Shown piece after piece: positions 34,850 to 43,155 of a DNA stretch of 64,000 nucleotides. Within the stretch, counting starts at the first letter, position 1, and each line of letters starts with the position of its first letter. The notes beneath the pieces are model-generated. The model was not told the DNA's origin and searched no databases. It saw nothing but the letters and a program-made list of their open reading frames with translations. The stretch comes from Ottowia thiooxydans DSM 14619 (lineage in GTDB: Bacteria > Pseudomonadota > Gammaproteobacteria > Burkholderiales > Burkholderiaceae_C). Both the position numbers and the translations under genes were made by a program. The stretch covers positions 62,001 to 126,000 of the forward strand of contig NZ_AUGX01000011.1 in assembly GCF_000422885.1 (NCBI RefSeq), given 5' to 3'.

Positions 34850-35842
34850 ATGACCGTTCCCTACCCCAGTATCAGCCGTCGCGTTTTGATCGCATGCTTG
34901 GTTCCGCTGTCAATGCACGCATGGCACGCCACGGCTTGGGCGTCCGGCGACTGGCCATCCAAGCCGATCAAGCTGATTGTCGCGTTCCCGCCTGGGAGTT
35001 CACCGGATGTTATCGGGCGTGCTCTCGCCCCCGGATTGGCGGAAGCCCTGAAACAACCCGTTGTCGTGGAAAACAGAACGGGCGTCACGGGAATGATCGC
35101 CGCCGAGTTCGTCGCCCGATCACCGGCAGATGGCTACACCTTTCTCATGACCTCAGGTAGCTCCGTGACGATTTCGGTGCACACGCTTGCGAAAGTGCCG
35201 ATCGATCCCTCGAAAGATCTCGTGCCCGTGGCGAGCACCGCTCGAATCGAGCTTTTCCTGGTGAGCGACGCACGGCAGGAATTCAAGTCCTTTGCTGAGC
35301 TTGTGGCGACGGCAAAGGCGCGGCCCGGCAGCCTTTCGTATGCCAGTCCTGGCAACGGCAGTGCACCTCATGTGGCGGCGGAGATGATGAAGGCTCAATC
35401 GGGCATGACCGCCGTGCATATTCCATATCGCGGCGCGTCGCCTGCGCTTCAGGACCTGCTTGGAGGGAGCGTCCAGTTTGCTTTTGACCCCGGAATTGCT
35501 CTCGAGCATGTCAGGGCGGGAAAGCTTCGCTTACTGGCTGTTGGCAGCACGAAGCGATCACCGTTGTTCCCCGGCACACCCACGCTGCAGGAACTCGGAC
35601 TGAATGGATTCGACTCCGGAACTACCCATGCGATCTACGCTCCGGCAAAAACGCCGGTAGAGATCGTGGAGCGCATGAACGCGGAAATCAACACGCTGTT
35701 GGCAAGTCCTCACGTCACCAAGATCATTCGAAATCTTGGCGCCGAGCCGACTCCTCTCAGCCCCGCGGAGCTCGCAGATCAGCTGCGCCGCGATAGCGCC
35801 CGCTACGCCGAGATCGTGAAGCTTCGTGGGATCAAGGAATAG
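34850..35842 (+). CDS. Bug-family solute receptor of the dehalogenation operon
   Basis: A 330-residue receptor. The signal peptide spans about residues 1-32 (SRRVLIACLVPLSMHAW, cleavage near AWAS). WPSKPIKLIVAFPPGSSPD, VVVENRTGVTGMIAAEF, SPADGYTFLM and VHIPYRGASPALQDLLGG are Bug hallmarks. GGAGACAAGTC precedes ATG 34850. It sits 38 bases after ligB and 15 bases before rdhA, so all five genes form one operon. The comparable bhb locus of Comamonas, as I recall it, also pairs a Bug-type receptor with a fused dehalogenase. Binding of a halogenated hydroxybenzoate is inference. Confidence 0.93.
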   Translation: MTVPYPSISRRVLIACLVPLSMHAWHATAWASGDWPSKPIKLIVAFPPGSSPDVIGRALAPGLAEALKQPVVVENRTGVTGMIAAEFVARSPADGYTFLMTSGSSVTISVHTLAKVPIDPSKDLVPVASTARIELFLVSDARQEFKSFAELVATAKARPGSLSYASPGNGSAPHVAAEMMKAQSGMTAVHIPYRGASPALQDLLGGSVQFAFDPGIALEHVRAGKLRLLAVGSTKRSPLFPGTPTLQELGLNGFDSGTTHAIYAPAKTPVEIVERMNAEINTLLASPHVTKIIRNLGAEPTPLSPAELADQLRRDSARYAEIVKLRGIKE

Positions 35843-35857
35843 CCACGAAAGCTGCAG

Positions 35858-38800
35858 ATGCGAATTTTTTCCCACACACAACGCGCCGTGCATGACGGTG
35901 CATACCCCAGTGAACGGCTTTCGCGCAGAGCGGGCTCAAGCACCCAGCCACCGATCCGAGAGACGGGCGCCCTGCAACCCCCCGCGTCAAACGAATTGGA
36001 ATTCACGCTGGCAGATTCCGTCAGCAGATTCATGTGCGCTCTCGACCAAGTGAGGGAAGGAGACCACAACAAGGAACTAGGTGAAATTCCATCGGATGCA
36101 ATGGAACGCGCACGCCATCTGAAGTCAGCTGCGTACTTCCTCGACACTTCAATTGCCGGCGTCAGCGAACTCAAACGCGAGCATTTGCTCGATCTCCGTA
36201 TCGAGCATCCCACGTTTCGCACGGCAACATACGAGCAATCCGAGACCAAGCTCCGGCTTCGCTTCAACCCGAACGCCGTTTTGCGACAGATGAAGCGGTC
36301 GATGGACCTGTGCGAGCAGGGCGTCGAGCATCACACGCACGCGCTTGTTTTGATGGTCGAGTTTCCTCGCGATCCCCAGGCCGGGGAGCCAGGAGCAGAC
36401 TGGATCGTGGGAATGCAGCAATGGCGCGCCGCGCTGAGGGCAGCTGAAACAGCCGCGGTCCTGGCCAACTACATTCGCATTCTCGGCTTTAGCGCCAGGA
36501 GCCACACGGCGACAACGACCGACGTGAACCTGCTCAGGCTCGCGGTGTCGTCCGGTCTGGCGCGTTCCGAACAAGGACGTATCTTGAACCCGTTTGTGGG
36601 TGACAGATTCGCGCTCGCAGCAGTGACGACGGATATGGCACTTGATCCGGACCTGCCGCTGGCTCCGCCATCCTTTCTGGAGTCCTTTAGGGCGAAGGGT
36701 CCGAGCTGGTGGCTGGGCTCGTCGAGCCCAAAGAATAAGTGGAATTTCCGTGAGTTTGGCGCGCGGGAATATCGGAACAGCCGCTTTCCGGTCGAAACCC
36801 TCAAGCGGGTCGAGGAGACAACGACCTTTATCGACGAGGCGCGCATTCCGCGCGTTCCGAAAAGCAGCGAATTCTTCCTGCGTGCGGCGTTTGGCGATCT
36901 CGGAAAAGCTCCCCAGGAAGCCTCAAAGGACGGCTATTCCGTAGCTAAGGCACCCCTGGCGGCGGCTCTAAGACTTGCACTGAACGTCTATTCGGTGCTT
37001 CAGCGAGGCGAGCCCGCGAAGCGCAAGCTTGCGTTTCCAGATCGCAAGAACAATGCGGACTTGGTCAAGGCAACCCTGCACTTTCTTGGCGCGGACATTG
37101 CGGGCGTTTCGCGCGCACCCGATTGGGTCTGGTATTCGCATCGCCAGGACGGCACGGAGATGCCGGTGGCGCATCCCTTTGCAGCTACGGTGATGATTGA
37201 CCAGGGCTTCGATACCATGGAAGGCGCGTCCGGTGACGACTGGATTTCAAGCGCGCAATCCATGCGAACCTACATGCGTGCGGGCTTGGTGTGTAGCGTT
37301 CTTGCCGATCACCTTAGACGCCTTGGATACGACGCCACGGCTCATTCTGCGGCAGACAGTGACGTTATACAGACACCACTCGTTCTGCTGGCGGGCCTTG
37401 GAGAGGTGAGCCGGATCGGCGAGACCATCCTCAATCCGTTCCTTGGTCCAAGAAGCAAGACGGGGGTCATGACCACGGATTTCCCCATCGAGCCGGACAA
37501 GGCCATCGACTTTGGGCTGCAGAATTTCTGCGAATCTTGCAACAAGTGTGCGCGCGAGTGTCCCTCAGGCGCCATCTCGGCCGGACCGAAAGTGATGTTC
37601 AACGGCTACGAGATCTGGAAGGCCGACGTCGAGAAATGTACGCGGTACCGGATGACGAATCTGGCAGGCTCAATGTGCGGTCGATGCATGAAAGCTTGCC
37701 CATGGAATCTTGCCGGACTTGTTCAGGAAAAGCCCTTTAGGTGGGCTGCGATGCATATTCCCGTGGCCGCCCAGTGGCTGGCAAAGCTTGACGACTACCT
37801 CAATCGGGGGGAGATCAATCCCAGGAAAAAATGGTGGTGGGACATCACGACCGAGCGCAACGGTAGCGTGGTCGCCGCGAAGGAAGTGAACGTCCGGGGC
37901 CTCAACAAGCATATTCGGCTGAAGTATGAAGACCAGACGCTCGCCGCCTACCCGGCCCCCCTCGCTCCTCTGCCATTGCCCATGCCGAGCAGAGTTGATC
38001 GCGAAGCAGGTATAGAGGCGTACAAGAATCTCCCGACACCAGACGCGTACAAAGCGCGCATCGCTTCCGGTGACACGGACAATTTGGTTCCAGGTTTGCG
38101 GCGCCTTACCGAAGAGCCACCTGTCGTCGTCGCAAAAGTCAGTCGACGCTGGGCAAGCTCGAAAGATGGAAAAATTGACCTCTTCGAGATTGTCTCTGCG
38201 CACGGATTGCCGTTGCCAAAGTTCGATGCAGGCGCGCACGTCGACGTGACGATTACGCCCGAGTTCATTCGGCAGTTCAGCCTGGCCGGAGATCCCGCTG
38301 ATCGCACCAAGTATGTACTTGGCATTCTGAGGGAGGATCAAGGCCGGGGTGGCTCCTTGAAAATCCACCAGATGCTTCGACCTGGGGTTCCAGTAGTCGT
38401 CTCCACGCCCAGAAACCATTTCCCGGTGATGCGGGAGGCACGCCGGCATCTTCTTCTGGCCGGGGGAATTGGGGTCACTCCGCTGATTGCGATGGGGCAT
38501 GAACTCTATACCGCCGGTAAAGACTTTGTCCTGTACTACAAAGCGAAGACACGAGCACAGGCCGCTTTCATTCAGGAACTCGAGTCAGTAGCATGGTCGA
38601 ATCGCGTCCACTTTCACTTCAGCGATGAGCGGCGGTTGGATATTGCAGATGTGCTGCGCGAGTATGTTCCTGGCGATCACGTCTACACCTGTGGTCCAGC
38701 TGCATTTATGGATGCTGTGTTTGACACGGCTACCACCTTCGGATGGGACGAAAGCTCCTTGCATCGAGAGTACTTCTCCGTGCCTGAGATGGACGAGCGG

Positions 38801-39073
38801 GAAAAGCTCCCGTTCAAGCTGCGTCTGGGCAGCACAGGCCAAATCATTCCTGTGAGCGCTACGCAAAACGCCGTGCAGGCGCTCGCTAGCGCGGGCCTTC
38901 AAGTAGACGTGAAATGCAGTGATGGTCTCTGCGGCGTCTGCGCAGTTCCCTATCTCTCAGGCGATGTAGATCATCGCGATTTTGTTCTTAGCAAGGAGCA
39001 GCGCAAGGTGAAGATGATTACGTGCTGCTCCCGAGCAGCCACAGCCGACGGCGAGATCGTCCTGAATCTCTAG
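35858..39073 (+). CDS. Self-sufficient catabolic reductive dehalogenase (BhbA-like)
   Basis: A 1071-residue fusion. Residues ~50-270 and ~350-550 look like two copies of the dehalogenase fold (compare RILNPFVGDRFALAAVTTD with ILNPFLGPRSKTGVMTTD). Two ferredoxin-type clusters follow: CESCNKCARECP (Cys 558, 561, 564, 568) and CGRCMKACPW (607, 610, 614) with Cys594. From ~745 a ferredoxin-reductase module carries RQFSLAG (FAD), LLLAGGIGVTPL and YTCGPAAFMD (NAD(P)H). The C-terminus binds [2Fe-2S] through Cys 1020, 1025, 1028 and 1056. No Tat signal and no rdhB anchor gene are seen, so it is cytoplasmic. Corrinoid-dependent, NAD(P)H-driven removal of halogen is known for this architecture. WYSH at 425-428 may hold the catalytic Tyr. 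Start choice is uncertain. Confidence 0.93.
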   Translation: MRIFSHTQRAVHDGAYPSERLSRRAGSSTQPPIRETGALQPPASNELEFTLADSVSRFMCALDQVREGDHNKELGEIPSDAMERARHLKSAAYFLDTSIAGVSELKREHLLDLRIEHPTFRTATYEQSETKLRLRFNPNAVLRQMKRSMDLCEQGVEHHTHALVLMVEFPRDPQAGEPGADWIVGMQQWRAALRAAETAAVLANYIRILGFSARSHTATTTDVNLLRLAVSSGLARSEQGRILNPFVGDRFALAAVTTDMALDPDLPLAPPSFLESFRAKGPSWWLGSSSPKNKWNFREFGAREYRNSRFPVETLKRVEETTTFIDEARIPRVPKSSEFFLRAAFGDLGKAPQEASKDGYSVAKAPLAAALRLALNVYSVLQRGEPAKRKLAFPDRKNNADLVKATLHFLGADIAGVSRAPDWVWYSHRQDGTEMPVAHPFAATVMIDQGFDTMEGASGDDWISSAQSMRTYMRAGLVCSVLADHLRRLGYDATAHSAADSDVIQTPLVLLAGLGEVSRIGETILNPFLGPRSKTGVMTTDFPIEPDKAIDFGLQNFCESCNKCARECPSGAISAGPKVMFNGYEIWKADVEKCTRYRMTNLAGSMCGRCMKACPWNLAGLVQEKPFRWAAMHIPVAAQWLAKLDDYLNRGEINPRKKWWWDITTERNGSVVAAKEVNVRGLNKHIRLKYEDQTLAAYPAPLAPLPLPMPSRVDREAGIEAYKNLPTPDAYKARIASGDTDNLVPGLRRLTEEPPVVVAKVSRRWASSKDGKIDLFEIVSAHGLPLPKFDAGAHVDVTITPEFIRQFSLAGDPADRTKYVLGILREDQGRGGSLKIHQMLRPGVPVVVSTPRNHFPVMREARRHLLLAGGIGVTPLIAMGHELYTAGKDFVLYYKAKTRAQAAFIQELESVAWSNRVHFHFSDERRLDIADVLREYVPGDHVYTCGPAAFMDAVFDTATTFGWDESSLHREYFSVPEMDEREKLPFKLRLGSTGQIIPVSATQNAVQALASAGLQVDVKCSDGLCGVCAVPYLSGDVDHRDFVLSKEQRKVKMITCCSRAATADGEIVLNL

Positions 39074-39081
39074 TCCTTGCC

Positions 39082-39101
39082 CTGTCATCGATCGGTGACA
39101 G
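39082..39101. terminator. Hairpin between convergent rdhA and LysR gene
   Basis: CTGTCAT (39082-39088) pairs with GTGACAG (39095-39101, one G-U) around CGATCG. There is no T-run, so it is only a possible terminator. It sits between two convergent genes. Confidence 0.35.
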
Positions 39102-39148
39102 CCGCGGCCACGTTTCCTGACCCTTCAGCGCGCAGCAAACCGTCAGCA

Positions 39149-40051
39149 CTAATCACGCATTAGGACTCGTGACATCGACTCGCACATGGCGGCAAAAGCT
39201 GACGCTGGTCTTGAAAGGGGCAAATCGGCGCGATAGATGAGTGCGTTGGACGATCCGTGAAAACGTTCCTGGATGTCCATGGCGCGGATGTTGCTGCCCA
39301 AAAGCCCCTTTTCAACAAGTCTGGAGGGTGCCAATGCCAACCAATCTGTGGAGCCTACAAGCGCAGCAAGTTGAGTGAACGATTCGCATGTTGCAGCAAC
39401 GGCAGGGGCCGCGAGCTCATTCTCATCATAGACTCGCATGATGGAGCTTCCAGGTCCACCAGGTGGTCCCAGGAGAATCCATTCTGCACTCGTGAGTTCC
39501 TTTAGCGATGTGGCCTCGGCCAGGGGATGTTCGTTCCGACAGACTACCTGCAACTGGCTATCGAAAAGATGCCTCATTATCAGACCCGGTGCGACCCCTT
39601 GGTCTGGCACTGCAGTGATTGCGATCTCAATTTCGCTCCGCTGAAGTGCTGGTTGCAGTTGCTGATGAAAGCCGATCCGCAGATGCAGTCTCACGGAGGG
39701 AAGGGCGCGGTGAAAATGCGGTGCGACTAGTGGAAGAAATACTGCGGTCGGAGTGGGCCCAAGTCCAACGTACAGCGGGCCGTCGATGTTATCGCTGGAC
39801 ACCCGGAGCTCTGATTCAGCAATAGCGGCTTCCCGTAGGATCATGCGCGCACGTGGAAGTAGCTTCTCGCCATGAGGAGTGAGGCGCAAACCGCGGGTCG
39901 ATCGTTCTATGAGTTGTACACCGAGTCCGGATTCAAGTGCCTGGAGACTCCCAGTGAGGCCCGCCTGGGAAACGCCAAGTTGCGCAGAAGCCCTTCTGAA
40001 GCTCCCGTGATCAAGAACTTCGACAAAGGCCTTCAGCTGCTGGAGTGTCAT
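39149..40051 (-). CDS. LysR-family regulator, probable controller of the dehalogenation operon
   Basis: A 300-residue LysR-type regulator. The N-terminal helix-turn-helix is MTLQQLKAFVEVLDHGSFRR plus SQAGLTGSLQALESGLGVQL, followed by the linker helix and an effector domain with LGLGPTPTAVFLPLVAPHF-like strands. It is convergent with rdhA. Ten bases separate its ATG from CTGAT-N11-ATCAG, a LysR-type box whose 14-base core is repeated upstream of pobA. It therefore probably regulates both itself (repression by blocking its own start region) and the pobA-rdhA operon. The inducer is unknown. Confidence 0.9.
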   Translation of the reverse strand: MTLQQLKAFVEVLDHGSFRRASAQLGVSQAGLTGSLQALESGLGVQLIERSTRGLRLTPHGEKLLPRARMILREAAIAESELRVSSDNIDGPLYVGLGPTPTAVFLPLVAPHFHRALPSVRLHLRIGFHQQLQPALQRSEIEIAITAVPDQGVAPGLIMRHLFDSQLQVVCRNEHPLAEATSLKELTSAEWILLGPPGGPGSSIMRVYDENELAAPAVAATCESFTQLAALVGSTDWLALAPSRLVEKGLLGSNIRAMDIQERFHGSSNALIYRADLPLSRPASAFAAMCESMSRVLMRD

Positions 40052-40061
40052 GCTTCATCCT

Positions 40062-40082
40062 CTGATCGATTAATGCGATCAG
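40062..40082. promoter_or_regulatory. LysR-type box in front of the LysR gene
   Basis: CTGAT (40062-40066), 11 bases, ATCAG (40078-40082) is a perfect T-N11-A dyad ten bases upstream of the LysR ATG. It also reads CTGATCG-N7-CGATCAG. The core GCGATCAGGATAGC (40075-40088) is shared with the pobA upstream region. Confidence 0.75.
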
Positions 40083-40137
40083 GATAGCCGAGAACGTCTT
40101 GAGTTACGTCCATGCGTTCCCTAAGCTCACTCACTTA

Positions 40138-41127
40138 TTATTCCAGTTTGATGTTCGCCTCCCGGACCAGATCGGCCCAGAGTTTGGTATCTACCGCGAT
40201 CATGTCCGCCAGTTTTTTGGGCGTGCTGCCGAAAACTTCGTAACCCTGGCCGGCCAGCTTGGCGCTGATGTCAGGATCTTTCAGAATGGTGACGATCAGG
40301 CTGCTGAGCTTTTGGACAATCTCTGGCGGGGTTTTGGCCGGTGCCAGGACACCGAACCAGGAGGTGACGTCGTAACCCGGAACACCGCTGCTCGCAATGG
40401 TGGGGACCTGGGGAGCCAGCGGGCTCTTGTCCAGGCCGGTAGTGCCCAGCAGCTTGATGTTGCTGGCACGGGCGTGGGGCAACGTAGTGGCCGGGAGATC
40501 AAACATCATCGAGATATTCCCGCCCATCACATCCGTCATCGCTGCCGCATTGCCTTTGTAGGGCACATGCATGAGGTCAATGCCTGCCATTTTCTTTAGC
40601 AGCTCGCCAGACAAATGATTGGAGGTGCCGTTGCCGGCCGAACCGAAGGAGAGTTTGCCGGGGTTGCGTTTGGCATAACTGATCAGTTCGCTAACGGAGT
40701 TGAACGGCAACTTTGGGTTGACCGCCAGAAACATGGTGTAGGAGCCGGCGCTGGAGACAGGTGCGAAGTCCTTGACCTGATATGGCAACTTGGGATTGAG
40801 GGATGGGTTGACGACCAGGGCTGCGCTGGCGGTAAACAGCAGGGTGTAGCCGTCCGCCGGCGACTTGGCGACATAGTCCACACCCAGAATGCTGCCGGCC
40901 CCCGGTTTGTTTTCAATGATGACAGGCTGGCCCAGGCTCTCCTGCATGCGCTGGCCCAGTGAGCGCGCCAGCTGGTCGGTTGGACCACCGCTGGCATAAG
41001 GCACAACCAGCCGGATCACGCGGTTGGGGTAGGTGTCGGTCTGTGCGTGGGCGAAAGGCAGCGCGAGCGCGGCGAGGCCGGTCACGCACAAAAGGCGGCG
41101 CATCTTGCGAAATGTCAGGGGTGTCAT
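40138..41127 (-). CDS. Bug/TctC-family periplasmic solute receptor
   Basis: A 329-residue receptor. ATG 41127 (MTPLTFRKMRRLL) is chosen because GGAGAC lies seven bases before it; an in-frame ATG at 41139 lacks such a site. The signal peptide ends near AHAQ. YPNRVIRLVVPYASGGPTDQ, VIIENKPGAGSILGVDY, SPADGYTLLF and LMHVPYKGNAAAMTDVMGG are Bug motifs. It is 49 bases downstream of the AidB-like acyl-CoA dehydrogenase gene on the same strand, and likely brings in the acid handled by that gene cluster. Confidence 0.93.
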   Translation of the reverse strand: MTPLTFRKMRRLLCVTGLAALALPFAHAQTDTYPNRVIRLVVPYASGGPTDQLARSLGQRMQESLGQPVIIENKPGAGSILGVDYVAKSPADGYTLLFTASAALVVNPSLNPKLPYQVKDFAPVSSAGSYTMFLAVNPKLPFNSVSELISYAKRNPGKLSFGSAGNGTSNHLSGELLKKMAGIDLMHVPYKGNAAAMTDVMGGNISMMFDLPATTLPHARASNIKLLGTTGLDKSPLAPQVPTIASSGVPGYDVTSWFGVLAPAKTPPEIVQKLSSLIVTILKDPDISAKLAGQGYEVFGSTPKKLADMIAVDTKLWADLVREANIKLE

Positions 41128-41176
41128 CAGTGTCTCCATGAAGGGTTATTGTTGTCATCTGCCGCTTGCGCGGCGC

Positions 41177-42958
41177 TCAGCTGACCAGGGACTGGGCCAG
41201 TGCCAGCGACACGGGGTCGGACTGCAGCAGCAGCTTTTCTATTTCGTTGTCGCGTTGGACGTCTTTGACACCACTTTGCAGGCGGTGCAGCAAAACTTGC
41301 CGGCTGATCAACAGGCGGCGTGCGTCGCCGCCTTGTTGGCCGATACGGGCACCTTCACCCGCCAGCAGGGCGGCGGTGACAGCGTGGTACATGCGTGAGG
41401 CGGCCTCGCGGCTGTCCACTTCACCCTCCAGGGTTGCCGCGCTCTGGTCCATCAATGCCCGCGCTTCTTCGATCGCGGCGCTGAGGAGGTTCAGCAACGG
41501 AGCCGGAATGCCGAGTGACAGCCGCAGCCAGTCGGCCATCGATTCCGCCAGGGCGTTATGAGCGCCTTCCTTGCCTGCAGCGCGTTGCACTGCGTCAAGC
41601 GCGTTGATGTTGCTGGTGCCTTCCCACAACACCCCAATGTGCGAGTCGCGAACTAGGCGTTCGTTGACAAAATCCTCGATGTAGCCGTTTCCGCCACGAA
41701 CTTCCATCGCGCCAGTCGCCACCTTTACGTTGTCCCGGCAGGCGCGGAACTTGAACAGCGGCGTGAGCATGCGCAACTCCAGTTGCGCGCGCAGGTCTCC
41801 GCTGTCTGCGCGATGCATGACGTCGGCGGCATGTACAAACATGGACAAAGCCTGTTCCGTGGGCAGCAGCAGCTTCATCAGTTGGCGGCGGTGCAGGGGG
41901 TGGTCGATCAGGCGGCGGCGAAACGCGATGCGGTAGTTGGACACCACCATGGCCTCGTTCCAGCAGCGGCGCATCATCGCCGCCGCGCGCACGCCGTGCG
42001 ACAGGCGCGACAAGTTGACCTGGTCCAGCATCTGTTTGAGGCCCTGGTGGACATCTCCGACCAGATAGGCCACGGCACCCTCGAACAGCACCTCCCCGCT
42101 GGGCATGGAACGTGTGCCCATTTTGTCTTTCAGGCGTGCGATGCGGTAGGTGTTGCGGCTGCCGTCGTCGAGGTGGCGTGGCACGGCAAACAGTGCCAGT
42201 CCCTTGGTGCCGTCCGGGCCGTCCGCCGGCCTGGCCAGCACCAAGGCCACGTCGGCATCCACCGCCGAGCAAAACCATTTGTCGCCTGTCAGGCGCCAGT
42301 GCTGGCCATCATGCGCCGCCTGCAGCCGGTTGGTGCCAATGTCCGAGCCGCCGGTGCGCTCCGTCATGAACTGCGTGCCCTTGAGGATCTTGCTGGGGTC
42401 GGTGCTGGTCATACCCGGCAGGAAACGCGCCTTGAGTTCTTCGTCGCCATACCGCTCGATCAGAAAGGTCGAACTGTCGGTCACGCTGATTGGGCACATC
42501 AGGCCAAATTCAGCCTGCACAAACACATACTGGAAGGCGTATTTCGCCAGCGGCAGGTAACGTGTTGGCCAGCCCAGCACTCCTTTGGCGCGTGACATGG
42601 CATGGATGCCGAAATCGGTGTAGCCGATTTTTTCCATCTCGCGGTAAGCCGGGTGGTAGTCGACCCAGTCCTCGTCGGCGCCAAAGCGGGTGCGGGGGCG
42701 GAGCACGGGTTTGTTCTTGTCGGCGGCCATGGCCAGCTCGTCCAGTCGGCTGCCCGCGACTTGCCCCAGCTTGTGCAGGTGAGGGGTGATGAAGTCCAGC
42801 ACCTCGCTGGGCAAACGCAGCGCCAGCAGCTCGGAGAGGGCTGGATCAAGCGTATGGAAGTTCAGGCCACGACAGTCAGGGGCGACCAGTGTTTCCGCGG
42901 AAACTGCGCCCGCCCTGTCGAGCGCCGGCGCCTTGGGAGAACTAAATACAGAGGTCAC
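41177..42958 (-). CDS. Long acyl-CoA dehydrogenase, AidB-like subfamily
   Basis: A 593-residue protein, about 200 residues longer than ordinary acyl-CoA dehydrogenases. DWVDYHPAYREMEKIGYTDF resembles the AidB N-terminal region. TQFMTERTGGSDIGTN and LTGDKWFCSAVDADVALVLA are FAD and substrate motifs, and VRGGNGYIEDFVNERLVRD leads to VLWEGTSNINALD with the catalytic Glu position. The C-terminal extension is helical. It is divergent from a CoA-transferase gene with an IclR-type palindrome in the gap, so it is probably coregulated in degradation of an imported acid. Real AidB (alkylation response) function is unlikely given the context. Confidence 0.88.
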   Translation of the reverse strand: MTSVFSSPKAPALDRAGAVSAETLVAPDCRGLNFHTLDPALSELLALRLPSEVLDFITPHLHKLGQVAGSRLDELAMAADKNKPVLRPRTRFGADEDWVDYHPAYREMEKIGYTDFGIHAMSRAKGVLGWPTRYLPLAKYAFQYVFVQAEFGLMCPISVTDSSTFLIERYGDEELKARFLPGMTSTDPSKILKGTQFMTERTGGSDIGTNRLQAAHDGQHWRLTGDKWFCSAVDADVALVLARPADGPDGTKGLALFAVPRHLDDGSRNTYRIARLKDKMGTRSMPSGEVLFEGAVAYLVGDVHQGLKQMLDQVNLSRLSHGVRAAAMMRRCWNEAMVVSNYRIAFRRRLIDHPLHRRQLMKLLLPTEQALSMFVHAADVMHRADSGDLRAQLELRMLTPLFKFRACRDNVKVATGAMEVRGGNGYIEDFVNERLVRDSHIGVLWEGTSNINALDAVQRAAGKEGAHNALAESMADWLRLSLGIPAPLLNLLSAAIEEARALMDQSAATLEGEVDSREAASRMYHAVTAALLAGEGARIGQQGGDARRLLISRQVLLHRLQSGVKDVQRDNEIEKLLLQSDPVSLALAQSLVS

Positions 42959-43065
42959 GTCATCGTCCTTATCGGTGGTCAGTAGGGGGAGATGGGCTCA
43001 TGGCTCGAGGCCTAGAAGCCTGTTGGGAGCCAGTCTAGGCAGACGGCTTGAAAGCGCAAGGAGCA

Positions 43066-43080
43066 TTCCGCACAGCGGAA
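43066..43080. promoter_or_regulatory. Perfect palindrome, candidate IclR operator
   Basis: TTCCGC-ACA-GCGGAA is a perfect 15-base dyad. It lies in the gap between the divergent AidB-like gene and the CoA-transferase gene, 75 bases before the latter. An IclR gene follows the CoA-transferase, and the geometry matches IclR-family sites (6-3-6). Confidence 0.6.
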
Positions 43081-43155
43081 AGGGGCGTTGATTTTTCAGA
43101 CACTGCACGCACACTATGAGCCGTTCCAGTTCCTCAACCTTTAGCGAAGCCGACC

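Noticed and set aside
39237-39505. Plus-strand frames within the LysR gene at 39149-40051
   Set aside because: Antisense to a clear LysR protein; no family features.
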